DNA of 64,000 nt from Gambelia wislizenii (GCA_030847615.1 JAUMIR010000014.1:16344501-16408500); one strand, 5' to 3'. Counted from the first letter of the stretch, positions 54,080 to 64,000 are shown. Numbers and translations: made by a program. The notes: generated from the letters alone by a model not told the origin.

Positions 54080-54290
54080 CTGAACCATACCCTACAACTG
54101 TCCTGGATTTTTCAGGAACAGTCCTGATTAATCCTTTATCATCCCGTGTTTTCAGCTGCTTTTAAAATGTCCCAGTTTCTCTCTCCTGCTCCCCCTTTCC
54201 CCCTTCATCCTCGGCTTACTTCAATTGCTGCAAATTGAGTTCCAAGTGCAAAAGTAGTTTGCTCTCAACTCAGCAGGAGAGAGAGGTGAG
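54080..54290. repeat. U6 dispersed repeat copy
   Basis: CATACCCTACAACTGTCCTG, GGAACAGTCCTGATTAATCC and AAAATGTCCCAGTTTCTC are the inverted counterparts of 4255-4442. Confidence 0.6.
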
Positions 54291-54616
54291 ATGGGAAGGA
54301 AAAAAAGAGGAGTGGGTGGAATCTCACCCATCCCAGGAGGCTCTGGCAAAAGCGAACTGATGCAGCCTTTGCTAGCTTGTCTGTTCTTCTTCATGGATAA
54401 CTTTTGCCATTGTGACCACACTCTGCTGTTGCTTGACCACAACTGTTCCTGTTTTTATCTGTGAAGTATTGGAGGGTATGGAAGCCAACATCTGTCTTTG
54501 AAAAGCAGCTATTTTTCACTAGTGCCTTAGTTTTCTTTTTCTTTTTAAATCTCTATTAAGTAGTTTTCATCAAAAGTTTCACTGTAACAACAGCTCTGCT
54601 TTCCTAGCCTTAAATA

Positions 54617-54648
54617 TTCATGTCTGTCTGTCTGTCTGTCTGTCTCTC
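54617..54648. repeat. (TGTC)n microsatellite
   Basis: Six or so TGTC units then TC. Confidence 0.85.
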
Positions 54649-54849
54649 TTTTGCAGAGGGATTCTGCATGTTTTGCTCTGGAGAAGTAATTTTCCTACAC
54701 TCTGCATTTCCTTGGCATTAAGTTCTCTTAGGTCGTCTGTCCATTTAAATCAGGAAGAGGCAGGAAAGTTGTTCAAAATATTATGCCCTTGGTGATTAAG
54801 ATCAAATCAACAGTTGTGGTTGTAACAGACTCAAAATGTTTTCTTTATA

Positions 54850-55087
54850 CATGTTGTCCCTTCATATTCACTGGGGTTTGGTTCCAGGAAACCCCCCCCC
54901 CCCGTGGATACCGAAATCCATGAATACTCAAGTCCCATGATATGCAATGGCATAGCAAAATGGTGTCCCTTATATAAGATGACCAAATCAAGGTTTGCTT
55001 CTTGGATTATTATTTTTTAAGAATATTTTCAAGACATGAATACTTAAATGCGTGGAGACCAAATCCGTGGATACGGAGGGACAACTG
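54850..55087. mobile_element. T1 Tigger-like element, TA flanks
   Basis: CATGTTGTCCCTTCATATTC ... GATACGGAGGGACAACTG; TA at 54848-54849 and 55088-55089. A 13-base C run lies inside. Confidence 0.87.
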
Positions 55088-55220
55088 TACATGTAATCCT
55101 GTAAAATACCTGCTCACTAAAGTTTAATCTCAACAGAAATACATGGGTGTGTGTGTAGCTGGGTGGGATAGAGAGAGGGGAGGAGGGAGAGTGGCTGGTG
55201 GGCCTTATGTGGCCCAGGGG

Positions 55221-55253
<33 letters not shown>
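55221..55253. repeat. (GT)n microsatellite
   Basis: About 16 GT units. Confidence 0.92.
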
Positions 55254-55254
<1 letters not shown>

Positions 55255-55371
55255 ATTTACATACTGTCCCTGGTGCCTTCTCAGATGCTCCTCCCAGGGG
55301 TGTAGCTATAGACACATTGCCTCCAAATAAGAAATTTCCTGCACTCCCCAAATTTCTAGCACTGTGAAAAG

Positions 55372-55690
55372 TGAGACAGGTCTGGAAGCCCTATGAGAAG
55401 CTGCTTAGGGAGCTGGGCATGTTTAGCCTGGAGAAGAGAAGGTTGAGAGGGGACATGAAAGCCATGTTTAAATATTTGAAAGGATGTCATACTGAGGATG
55501 GAGCAAGCTTGTTTTCTGCTGCTCTAGAGACTAGGACACGGAGCAATCGGTTCAAACTCCAGGAAAAGAGACTCCACCTAAACATTAGGAAGAACTTCCT
55601 GACATCAAGAGCTGTTCAGCAATGGAAATAAATTGCTGCCTGGGAATGTGGTGGAGTCTCCTTCTTTGGAGGTTTTCCAATAGACCTCCT
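55372..55690 (+). mobile_element. CR1 fragment, facing an inverted piece
   Basis: ORF2 end is open at 55371-55631 ([18 protein letters not shown] ... IRKNFLTSRAVQQWK). It breaks at GGAGGTTTTCCAATAGAC, after which the minus-strand CR1 begins. Confidence 0.87.
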
Positions 55691-55770
55691 GCCTTGCAGG
55701 AATATGCAATCAAAGCACTCCCAACAGATGGCCATCCAGTTTAAAATCCTCCAAAGAAGGAGAATTCTGA
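55691..55770 (-). mobile_element. Inverted CR1 fragment
   Basis: CCTGCCTTGCAGGAATATGC, CAACAGATGGCCATCCAGTT and CTCCAAAGAAGGAG are CR1 3' sequence read backwards, abutting the + strand fragment. Confidence 0.82.
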
Positions 55771-55832
55771 TGGCGATATGAGCATGGCTGAATGGCATTT
55801 CCATCAGGTTTCATTAGGTATATTTAACTAAG

Positions 55833-56204
55833 GGCTTGTCTAGATGTGACAGTTTACTGCAAGTGGGCGCACATTTTCGCTCATTCACAGTGAAGCTAAT
55901 TTGTCTTCACATTTCTGCGCATGTTCGCATCCATTCGCATTCATTTGAATTGAGTGGCCACATGTGCTCATAAATGGCAATTGAGCAAAAATGCACATTG
56001 ATGAGAATTTGGATGTCCACATGTCTGAAAATACACATCTATGCACATTTTTCAGGAAACATCAGGGGGAACTGTAATTCCTTTTACTATGCAGTTTGTG
56101 GAGTTTTTAGCCCCCCTTTCTCAGAAAACTGTGAATCCTCTTTGGATCTCATTGGGACAGATCGTATTCTTTGTGAATTCTATGAGGAGTATTTTCATTG
56201 TCGA
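55833..56204. mobile_element. G1 DNA transposon copy
   Basis: GGGCTTGTCTAGATGTGACA ... TTTTCATTGTCGAGACAACC. Repeats words GCACATTTTCGC / TGCACATTGATG and TTCGCATCCATTCGCATTC inside. No target duplication confirmed. Confidence 0.55.
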
Positions 56205-56394
56205 GACAACCCTGTAGCTGATACAGGATTCTGGCCTATGTTACTAAGCAAGATGAATGAGATTACACTAAACCAAGGAGGAAATCATAGAATCTTTGAG
56301 TTGGAATGGTCATCAAGGGCACTAAATTAGGTAGTGGATTCTTTTCAGCATGGAGTAAATCATAATTACATTACATTACATGTTTCCCCCCCAC

Positions 56395-56895
56395 TCCCGT
56401 ATGTGCGGGGGACATCTGCTCAGACTTACCACAAATACTTTGAACCATGGGTATATGGGAAATCATATAGAATCATGCTGGAGGACCTAGGAAATGCCTA
56501 GAGAGGCCACCTCTCTAGGCATCTCCAGTGTGACTCTATGGTAACATCCAACAGAAGTTACTACAGTGTCATACTGGAGGACCTAGGAAATGCCTGCGAG
56601 ACCATACTATCAACCCTCTGTATCCACAGATTCAGCCAACCATGGCTTGAAAATATTCCCCTCCGAAAAATGCCAAAAAGCAAAGCTTGCTATTCCGCAT
56701 TTTCGTTAAGGGACACCATTTTATTATGCCATTGTATAAAATGGGACTTGAGCATCTACAGGTTTTGGTATCCACGAGAGGTTATGGAACCAGACCCCAG
56801 CAGATACCAAGGGCCCACTGTATTTTTTGGACAACAGATAATTAAAACCACGGCTACTGGTCTCACACATATGGGGAGTGACCTGTATCTAAGTA
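56395..56895. mobile_element. Tigger-like composite: T3-like element with 100-bp duplication and nested T1
   Basis: ATACTGGAGGACCTAGGAAA at about 56572 repeats ATGCTGGAGGACCTAGGAAA at about 56474 (spacing about 98 bp). A diverged T1 (about 56606-56819, GTATCCACAGATTCAGCC ... AGGGCCCACTG) is followed by TATGGGGAGTGACCTGTA, the far end of the outer element. Confidence 0.55.
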
Positions 56896-57071
56896 TTAAG
56901 ATAGGCCGGGGGGGGGGGCTTTCTCTCAGTCCCGCCACTTTCATAGGAGCGGTTGGTGAGGACTTGGGAGAGAGCCTTCTCCATGGCTGCTCCCAGACTG
57001 TGGAACTCTCTTCCTCAGGAGGTCCAGTTGGCCCCCTCCCTGCTTTCTTTTCATTAGCAGTTGAAGACGGT

Positions 57072-57354
57072 TTTCATAGAATCATAGAACTGTAGAGTTG
57101 GAAGAGACCACAAGGGCCATCCAGTCCAACCCCATTCTGCCATGCAGGAATACACAATCAAAGCATCCCTGACAGATGGCCATCCAGCCTCTGTTTAAAA
57201 CCTCCAAGGAAGGAGACCCCACCATGCTCCGAGGGAGTGCGTTCCACTGCCGAACAGCTCTTACTGTCAGAAAGTTCCTCCTAACGTTGCGGTGGAATCT
57301 CTGTTCCTGGAGCTTGCATCCATTGCTCCGTGTTCCAGTCTCTGGAGCAGCAGG
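57072..57354 (-). mobile_element. CR1 fragment nested in L2
   Basis: CATAGAATCATAGAACTGTA to GTCTCTGGAGCAGCAG on the minus-strand orientation. GGTTTT on both sides (57067-57072, 57353-57358) may be the target duplication. Confidence 0.85.
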
Positions 57355-57482
57355 TTTTATTTAGGCAGGCATCGGACATGTGCATTTTACTTCACGTGCT
57401 GTTTTTTAATACTGTATTTTTATTGATTTTATGTTTTTAATTATGTGTTTCAATTATATTTTAACAATGGAAATTTAATTTA

Positions 57483-57736
57483 CAGTAGGACCCCCATATC
57501 CACTGATTCATTAGCCACTGATTCAATTATCCATGAGACACAGAATAGCACACCTACCACAGAGTCTTCCTAGAAAACATGTCCTCTCTAGCCATTTTCT
57601 AGGTCCTCCAAGTCAACTTTATGGTATTTTAAACCAGAAGTCCCATTATTTTCAATGGTGTTTGCTATTATCCATGGTTTTCAATATCCACAGGGCCCCT
57701 CAGAACCAATCCCCAGTGGATACAGGGGTTCTACTG
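57483..57736. mobile_element. T2 Tigger-like element, TA flanks
   Basis: CAGTAGGACCCCCATATCC ... TACAGGGGTTCTACTG; TA at 57481-57482 and 57737-57738. Confidence 0.85.
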
Positions 57737-58184
57737 TAATTCTTTTTTAATTTTTATAATTTGTAAAAAATTAATTTTATTTTTTAACCATTGTAACCTG
57801 CCTGGAAACTCTTCTTGGGATAAAGGCGGGATATAAATCCAACAAATTAAATAAATAAATAAATATCTAAGAGACTGTCTTTTATGATCCAGAATTATTC
57901 CCCCCAAGGTTGGTTTGCATGGAATAAAACACTACAGTAAGTTAAAATAGTACCCAATAGTGGTAGTTCTATCTTCTGTTTTAAGTAGGAGTGAAAATGC
58001 AATTCACTTTGGATTTGGGTAGGACTTCCAAAACATTTTGTGAATTTGAAGGGGGGTGGACTTAAGATAGGGGGTGAACATGGGAAGAAATGAAACTGGA
58101 AGATTCGTTTGACCAGGTGGAGAGCTTTGAAAAGTCACTCTTTATACCCATGATTTCAATTTCTGTGTATTAATCAGTGTTTGT

Positions 58185-58414
58185 GGACTTTTTCAGACAG
58201 GACTTACCGTGCAAGAAGACTCCGGAATAGTCGACGCTGTTGCGTGGCAGGGGGTCTGAAGTTGTCCATGAGTAAAATATGGCGCAGCTGCCTCCAATCA
58301 TACACAGAAGTGACACGGACAATGCCGAGAGAGGGACGGCGTCATCCGGAAAAGGACCCCCTGCCGTGTGACAGCATCGCAACTATACCGGAGTCTTCCT
58401 GTCTGAAAAAGTCC
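58185..58414. mobile_element. M2 foldback MITE, exact 3-bp TSD TGT
   Basis: GGACTTTTTCAGACAGGAC ... CTGTCTGAAAAAGTCC, a long perfect terminal pair. TGT at 58182-58184 and 58415-58417. 230 bp. Confidence 0.92.
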
Positions 58415-58530
58415 TGTGACATTGAACTGAGGTTGCCGTCAATGACAGGTGGTGTCTTCCATGTCAGTGAAACAGTGACTTGGCTCTGGGTTTTAGTTTG
58501 AACAGTAAAGGCATTGAACCTTATGCACAA

Positions 58531-59346
58531 AATAGAATCATAGAATCATAGAATCATAGAATTGCAGAGTTGGAAGAGACCACGAGGGCCATCCAGTCCA
58601 ACCCCCCTGCCACGCAGGAAATCACAATCAAAGCATCCCCGACAGATGGCCATCCAGCCTCTGTTTAAAGACCTCCAAGGAAGGAGATCCCACCACCCTC
58701 CGAGGGAGTGTGTTCCACTGCCGAACAGCTCTTACTGTCAAAAAGTTCCTCCTCATGTTGAGGTGGAATCTCTGTTCCTGGAGCTTGCACCCGTTGCTCC
58801 GTGTTCCAGTCTCTGGAGCAGCAGAAAACAAGCCTGCTCCATCCTCAGCGTGACATTCCTTCAAATACTTAAACAGGGCTATCATATCGCCTCTAAACCG
58901 TCTTTTTTCCAGGCTAAACATACCCAGCTCCCTAAGTCTCTCCTCATAAGGCATTGTTTCCAGACCTTTCACCATTTTAGTTGCCCTTCTCTGGACACGC
59001 TCCAATTTGTCAATATCCTTTCTGAATTGTGGTGCCCAGAACTGGACACAGTATTCTAAGTGAGGTCTGACCAAGGCAGAATAGAGTGGCACTATTACTT
59101 CCCTTGATCTAGACACTATACTTCTATTGATACAGCCCAAAATTGCATTGGCCTTTTTAGCTGCCGCATCACACTGTTGGCTCATGTTCAACTTGTGGTC
59201 TACTAGGACTCCTAGATCCCTTTCACACGTAGTCTCATTCAGCCAGGTCTCTCCCATCCTATATTTATGCATTTCATTTTTCCGCCCTAAATGCAGTACT
59301 TTACATTTCTCCGTATTGAATAAGTTCATCAAATCAGAGAATCTGA
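58531..59346 (-). mobile_element. CR1 LINE, 247-codon open ORF2 end
   Basis: The minus-strand frame 58628-59371 is open to the natural CR1 stop: [60 protein letters not shown] to [13 protein letters not shown]. The tail is four inverted ATTCTATG units. 5'-truncated before the RT catalytic motifs. Youngest-looking CR1 here. Confidence 0.95.
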
Positions 59347-60193
59347 GGGGTTTTCTCAAGAGTGAAAACACTCCTCATAGAATTCAAGGAGAATACAATT
59401 TGTCTCAATGATATCCCACATCAATCCACCCTATTTGGAAGGAGGGGAGCCAAATCCACCAAAAACTCCACAGGAAAAGCCACAAAGAAGTTTTTTTTTT
59501 TTTTAAAGGTCTATGGGGAATGCACATTCCTGCTTGTTGGGATAATCTGATTCGCATTCCCAATAAGAGCAGAAGTGGAAAGCTGATTGGTTAGACGTGT
59601 GCAGTGAGCAGAGCTTGCTAACAAGGCAAGTGCCTGGAGCCGCCATGTTGGATTTTTGCCATAGCGATCATGTGCTGAGATGACAAAACAGCCTTTACCC
59701 CCCTGTTTATTTTGGCGGAATATTGTACTTTCGCACCTTAGATATGCTTTTTAAAAAAATATTGTTCGGTAGCAGCAACTGGTGACAATAAAAACGTGAG
59801 TAATTCAATCGTGCCCACCATCTTGACTCACAAGCATGCCTATTTGAACAACAGATGTGTATGGCTTTGTGTTTTTGTTTTTTTAAAATATATTTTTATT
59901 CCCGCAACAAAATTACATTACACACATTATGAGCTGAAAGCTCAAATATATACATATTATACATAAATTGTCTTTTCATAAGCAACCATTCCATCAATCC
60001 TTCTACATTCTCATCCTTTATAATCCCACCCATACTCCTCCTCCTCTTCATTCCCTCTTCCAAAACAAAGAAATGTGTATGGCTTTGTATGCCTGCGGTC
60101 TTGCCCTCCACAAAATTAAGACCAATCAACAATGCTTCGAATTGGCATTTGTGCGCATCAATCCACTCCCCCCCCCCTTGTATAGACAAGCCC
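59347..60193. mobile_element. G1 DNA transposon copy with nested retroposon
   Basis: GGGGTTTTCTCAAGAGTGAA on the left and ATAGACAAGCCC on the right; interior GGAAAGCTGATTGGTTAGAC matches 1667-2770. Contains the insertion 59871-60072. Confidence 0.6.
59871..60072 (-). mobile_element. Retroposed insertion with exact 16-bp TSD
   Basis: ATGTGTATGGCTTTGT occurs at 59855-59870 and 60073-60088. The T-rich left end is a reversed poly-A. The body is AT-rich and carries no recognised block; an L1-driven short insertion is likely. Confidence 0.85.
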
Positions 60194-60690
60194 TTAGAGT
60201 TGGAAGGGGGCATCTTGTCCATCCTTCTCTCACACAGGAATACACAATCTCCATCTCTCTCAATCTCTCTGGTTTTCCTCAAAAATAAAGATTCAGGAAG
60301 GACTCATCCTGCACTTTCTGCAAGCGCGCTGATGACTAAAAAGGCCAATCCGAGATAAATAAGTCCGGTTGCAGAAAGCACAGCAGAAGATCTCCTTGGG
60401 TGATGTTTTTGGGTTGTGATTCTTTCTGCGTTGTCGTTTCTCTTCAAGACTTGTTTGGTGTGAGTTCTCAAATAAGGCTGCCGCATTGTGGATAGTGCGT
60501 CTCCATGCCTCCCGATGTGAGGCCAGGGCGGACCATTGTGGGTGATCAATTTGGATCACCAACACAACCACAGCACTCCTAAAAGATGCCTACCCAACCT
60601 CTGTTTAAAGACCACTAAATATAGAGAATCCACCACCGGAACACAGTCTATTCCATTGTCAAACAAGTAAAAAAAGTTTTTCCTAATAAA
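60194..60690 (-). mobile_element. CR1/L3-type fragment split by the C2HC-tailed retrotransposon
   Basis: 60194-60245 (GAGTTGGAAGGGGGCATCTT, AGGAATACACAATCT) and 60557-60690 (CTACCCAACCTCTGTTTAAA, GGAACACAGTCTATTCCATT) are one diverged CR1-type 3' region. Confidence 0.7.
60246..60556 (-). mobile_element. C2HC-tailed RT retrotransposon, 3' fragment
   Basis: The minus frame 60293-60571 keeps SALASHREAWRRTIHNAAAL and an intact finger (FCCAFCNRTYLSRIGLFSHQ then RAC). 311 bp only. Confidence 0.85.
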
Positions 60691-60920
60691 GTTGTCCCTT
60701 CATATTCACTGGGGTTTGGTTGCAGGACCCCCCATGGATAACAAAATCCATGAATACTCAAGTCCCATGATATGCAATGGCATAGGAAAATGGTATCCCT
60801 TATATAAGATGGCAAAAATCAAGGTTTGCTTTTTGGATTATTATTTTTTAAAGAATATTTTCAAGCCATGAATACTTAAATCCGTGGATACCAAATCCGT
60901 GGATATGGAGGGACAACTGT
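60690..60920. mobile_element. T1 Tigger-like element
   Basis: AGTTGTCCCTTCATATTCAC ... GATATGGAGGGACAACTG; TA flank lost on the left by mutation. Confidence 0.8.
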
Positions 60921-60939
60921 GGATATGGAGGAACGGACC

Positions 60940-61222
60940 TTTTCCGGCAGGCCTTTCCAGAATAACTATCCCAAGACTCTGCTGTCCTTTCCCTCTGAGC
61001 TGCAATTGGATTTTTAAAAATTATTGTATCTTTTAATTTTTTTCTGATTTAATATATTTTTAATTATTGCATGTTTTTAATCCTTTATAATTTAATATTA
61101 TTTTAAGGGGTGGGTGGGCTAGGGTACTGTAATTATGGAGGTTTTATATTGTAAGCCGCCCCGATTGCATTGCAAAGGGGTGGGATAGAAATTTTTTTTA
61201 ATTATTATTATTATTATTATTT
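60940..61222 (+). mobile_element. L2-like LINE 3' end with (TTA)n
   Basis: CCGGCAGGCCTTTCCAGAAT (FRQAFPE-like), T-rich 3' UTR, GTAAGCCGCCCCGATTGCAT, GGGTGGGATAGAAATT and (ATT)n. Confidence 0.7.
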
Positions 61223-61224
61223 AG

Positions 61225-61440
61225 CTGGAATCTCTTTTCTTGTCATTTGAACCCATTCATTCGCGGCCTAGTCTCTGGAGGAGCAGAAAACCAGTTGGCT
61301 CCCTCTTCTCTATGACATCCTTTCAGATTTTTGAAGATGGCTCTCATGTCAACCTTCAGTCTTCTTTTCTCCAGGCTAAACATACCCATCTCTCTGAGTG
61401 CATGTGGTTTCTTTGTGTGTGGAATCTTTCTTTCCCTCAT
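61225..61440 (-). mobile_element. Diverged L3/CR1-type fragment
   Basis: Minus frame 61243-61440: [20 protein letters not shown] and GCHREEGANWFSAPPETRPR. Confidence 0.7.
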
Positions 61441-62190
61441 TCTTTTTCTTTTGCTGTTGTAAAGGATTTGTGTCCATCCATAAATACTGCAGGTTAAATT
61501 ATATCCTCTTTGGGCTTAAAGTTTAATATTCCTATTGCCTTTAAAAAAAATAGAAAGGAAAAAAGAAATTGCATTGGAGGTTCTTGCCTACGTACCACTG
61601 CACTCATAACCCTAATGGAATTACTATTCTGGAGCCAGCAAGATTAGACAGAGCAGCCCGTCTGTCAGGGAAAAAGGTAAAGGTTCACAGTTCAGCCAGT
61701 ACCCAAATTATTTATCTCCCTAATAACTTTAACAGATTGAATATATTACTTGTCAGTGACCTCAATGTATAACAATAAAGACCTGTGGTTATGTCGGAAA
61801 ATATATTATACTATAATACATTGGACTTGTGTAGCAGGCTAAAAATGTTTTCTTTATGCTAATGAAACCTTCCCTGGAAGGACACCTCAAGGGCAGGGAG
61901 GCAGAAGGGTAAAAACCAACCCACCGGTTTGATCCTTAAATCCACCATACTCATCCATCAATGGCATGTTGGTCCCATCAATAGGAAAAGACTACGTAAA
62001 ATGAGGGATGCTCATCTGAGGACTGCTTGAACTCCAGTTGGTAGCCAGGACAAGAGTAGACCCATTGCATCAATGGGGTTTCCCTCAGTCATGACTTGCC
62101 ACTCAGGCACTGATTTTATGGGGCCCATGGGACTAGCAGTTAGATTAAGCAGTTAGATTAAGGCCAGGGTTGGGAATCATGTAGCACTCA
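61441..62190. other. Non-coding, nothing firmly recognised
   Basis: AT-rich then mixed sequence. A 67-codon + frame at 61569-61772 has no family likeness. Confidence 0.35.
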
Positions 62191-62870
62191 GTGGTTGGAC
62201 TATGACTCCCAGCATTCCTCCCCATTGTTGGAAAAATCCAGCATTCTCTCCCCTCCTCCTGACTTGCTTCCTATTAGAGCAAGTAAGCAGGAGATAGGGT
62301 AGGGTTTCCTGCATGCCTTCCTCTCATCCTATTTTTAATGAGCATGCTTGTAAACAGTACACAACCAAACTACAAGATCACGTGACTTTGGCCAATTTGC
62401 CTTATGGTCTTAGATCTTTTATTACTCTTTGTTTCTTGCCTTGAAGCTACACGCTGCTTCTCCATCTTGCTCCGTAAGAATGCCTTCTGTCTCACTGAGA
62501 TGGTGAGTCAAGATGAAACTTTTTCCTTATCCAAGCCTATTCATTAGTTAGTTAGCATGTAGGCTCCAATGCATATGTAGATTTAAGAGCCATTAGTAAA
62601 GCTTAAGTTGTTTTTTAACAAGAAGATTGCCTGCCTCTTTGTTCTCGTGGCTGGGTCAAAGCACTGTACCGCTAAGTCCTGCTCCTGCTCAAACTCTGCT
62701 ACAATCAAGTTAATTCCTGACAGTTTTAACTTCTAAGAAGTTTCTCAAAAAAGGGCTAACACCTTGGGACCTCAAATTTTACCACACCCATGGGCAATGA
62801 TGGCTGGGAGTGCTGGGAATTGCAGTGCAACAACATCTGAGGGCCACATGATTACCCCCCCCAGTAGCTG
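62190..62870. mobile_element. Palindromic ACTCCCAGCATT-type MITE split by LTR-B
   Basis: TTGGACTATGACTCCCAGCA on the left is complementary in order to ATGGCTGGGAGTGCTGGGAA on the right; both sides join at CCCAT. Confidence 0.6.
62226..62786 (+). mobile_element. LTR-B solo LTR, exact 5-bp TSD CCCAT
   Basis: TGTTGGAAAAATCCAGCATT ... CAAATTTTACCACA, 561 bp; CCCAT at 62221-62225 and 62787-62791. About 90% alike by eye to 43425-43957. Confidence 0.93.
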
Positions 62871-62899
62871 GTGGTTCTTATGTCAGTGGGGTGATGAAT

Positions 62900-63560
62900 C
62901 TGCTCCATGTTTCAAAATGCACTTTGAAGGGGCTATCCAAGGTGCTAAACCTATTTAGAAGATAAAGTTCAGCACTTGAAGAGCTCCTTAAAACTTTGAA
63001 TTAAAACCTGGAGGAGATTCATTACCCTGGCTGACATGGACGTCTGATGGCAGTTGCTGGGCCAAAATGTACAAAGCAACAAGCAAACTCATCAAATGTC
63101 AACAGTTTACAATGCTTTGGATGCTAATTTCAACCCAGGAGGAAGCATTTCAGCAAACTGCACAAATAAACTCAGCCAAGCGTAATGGCATAATGGAATC
63201 AGGGTCTGCTGGACTGAAGAGTTGTCCCTTTTAGATTACCCTCGGGTTTCCCTGTTCCATCTAGGTTTTGCTGCCATCCTCACCGTAGCAGGAACTGGTG
63301 ATCATGAACAATTTCAGTTCTATAATGCACAGTATTTTGAGGTCGTTTGGTCTTGAATTAGAAGTGAAGACTCATTAGCTTTACAAAATATGCACTTTTG
63401 GTGGAGATGAAAACTGAAGTAACTGGTTTGTTGAATGAAAATGAAGTGGTGCTGGAAAATCAGCCCTGCTTCTCTACCCTCTAATATTTTACACCATCAT
63501 GTCTGATGAAGAGTTCTGGGAGAACTTGAAAGGTTGCTAACATCATGACTTCTCTCACTC
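62900..63560. promoter_or_regulatory. Repeat-poor island, candidate conserved non-coding element
   Basis: No repeat ends or trustworthy frame. Contains ACAAGCAAACTCATCAAATG, GATGCTAATTTCAACCC and AAGACTCATTAGCTTTAC. Regulatory role is inference. Confidence 0.35.
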
Positions 63561-63912
63561 TCTCCACGAGATCCAATCAAGGTATTGAGCAATCCTCTGT
63601 TTTATTTTTACTCACAATCACCCAACTACTTTTTGTTTCATTTGCAAATGAAAACACCACCATTAGCCAACTGGGACAGGGTCTACTGATGGATGAGGAC
63701 TATTTCTCACTTGCCAATACCTCAATAATGGTTCAATTGCCCTCCAACCAGGAGGTCATAGGAGGGCAAAGTGCAGCCTTCCAAAACCATTTTTGTGGCC
63801 TTCAGGGCCACCCAGGGTTTTTTAAAAAAGCAATTTCCACCACATTTGAGAGGCCTTCTATGCCCTCCAGGTGTCCAGAACTATTTTTGCTCCCAAAATA
63901 CTCTCTAGAATT
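63561..63912. other. Non-coding, unclassified
   Basis: A 123-codon + frame (63545-63916) runs into the CR1 tail and shows no domain; judged chance. Confidence 0.35.
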
Positions 63913-64000
63913 ATAGAATTGGAAGAGACTACCAGAGCCATCCAGTCCAACCCCCTGCTATGCAGGAATACACAATCAAATCACTCTGACAGATGGCCAT
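63913..64000 (-). mobile_element. CR1 fragment cut by the window end
   Basis: AATTATAGAATTGGAAGAGA, CCATCCAGTCCAACCCCC, and CAGATGGCCAT at the edge: the 3' end of a minus-strand CR1 extending beyond 64000. Confidence 0.85.

Larger units (their letters stand above)
56920..57875 (+). mobile_element. L2 LINE 3' part split by CR1 and T2
   Basis: 56930-57068 reads as L2 ORF2 end (SPATFIGAVGEDLGESLLHG, then WNSLPQEVQLAPSLLSF in the next frame). After the CR1 (57072-57354) it continues FRQASD-like and a T-rich 3' UTR. After T2 (57483-57736) it ends TAACCTGCCTGGAAACTC ... AAAGGCGGGATATAAATCC and (AAAT)n. Confidence 0.8.

Noticed and set aside
63545..63916. 123-codon + frame near the right edge with a hydrophobic N-terminal stretch
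   Set aside because: It runs into a CR1 tail, has no domain or family likeness, and low-complexity chance is sufficient.
11600..64000. A second host gene downstream of LHX3
   Set aside because: Every long frame was traced to CR1, L1, L2, BovB, the C2HC-tailed retrotransposon, simple repeats or chance; no spliced host exons were recognised.

Overview
The window comes from a vertebrate nuclear genome, almost certainly a squamate reptile and probably a lizard. The evidence is the repeat mixture. It holds many CR1 LINE fragments with the (ATTCTATG)n 3' tail, Sauria-type tRNA SINEs with a BovB-like tail, a 5S rRNA-derived SINE, a BovB/RTE piece, L1 and L2 pieces, Tigger-like TA-flanked elements, and many palindromic DNA-transposon derivatives. 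Nothing prokaryotic is present: no operons, no CRISPR array.

Only one protein-coding gene is supported. Three + strand exons at 5264-5415, 7092-7263 and 10520-10938 join in frame to give the homeodomain and the complete C-terminus of the LIM-homeodomain transcription factor LHX3. The exons that encode the two LIM domains are not seen in the first 5.2 kb and probably lie upstream of the window. The last seven codons and the stop codon sit inside a 54-55 bp tandem repeat (three copies, 10915-11078) that runs into the 3' UTR.

From about 11.5 kb to 64 kb there is no recognisable host gene. The region is a dense, nested mosaic of transposable elements. Many boundaries can be set from exact target-site duplications (TSDs): three hAT-type elements (8-bp TSDs), about ten MITE-like elements of two related families M1 and M2 (mostly exact 3-bp TSDs), seven or eight solo LTRs of three families (5-bp TSDs, several exact), about eight Tigger-like elements (TA), and one non-LTR retrotransposon copy that still has a 440-codon open reverse-transcriptase frame ending in a C2HC finger. 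Host elements split by younger ones give a relative order of insertion at several places (29.7-30.4, 30.6-32.9, 34.9-35.9, 38.0-39.1, 40.5-41.3, 42.2-44.0, 51.2-52.5 and 56.9-57.9 kb).

Between these lie a few repeat-poor islands (about 29.1-29.4, 35.9-36.5, 44.4-45.0, 46.8-47.2, 49.2-50.1, 53.3-54.0 and 62.9-63.5 kb). Some are rich in TAATTA-type homeodomain sites and look like candidate conserved non-coding elements. LHX3 is a developmental regulator, so these islands are the likeliest places for cis-regulatory function, but that is inference. Family names used here (M1, M2, T1-T3, U1-U6, G1, LTR-A/B/C) are local labels based on matches inside the window, not database names.
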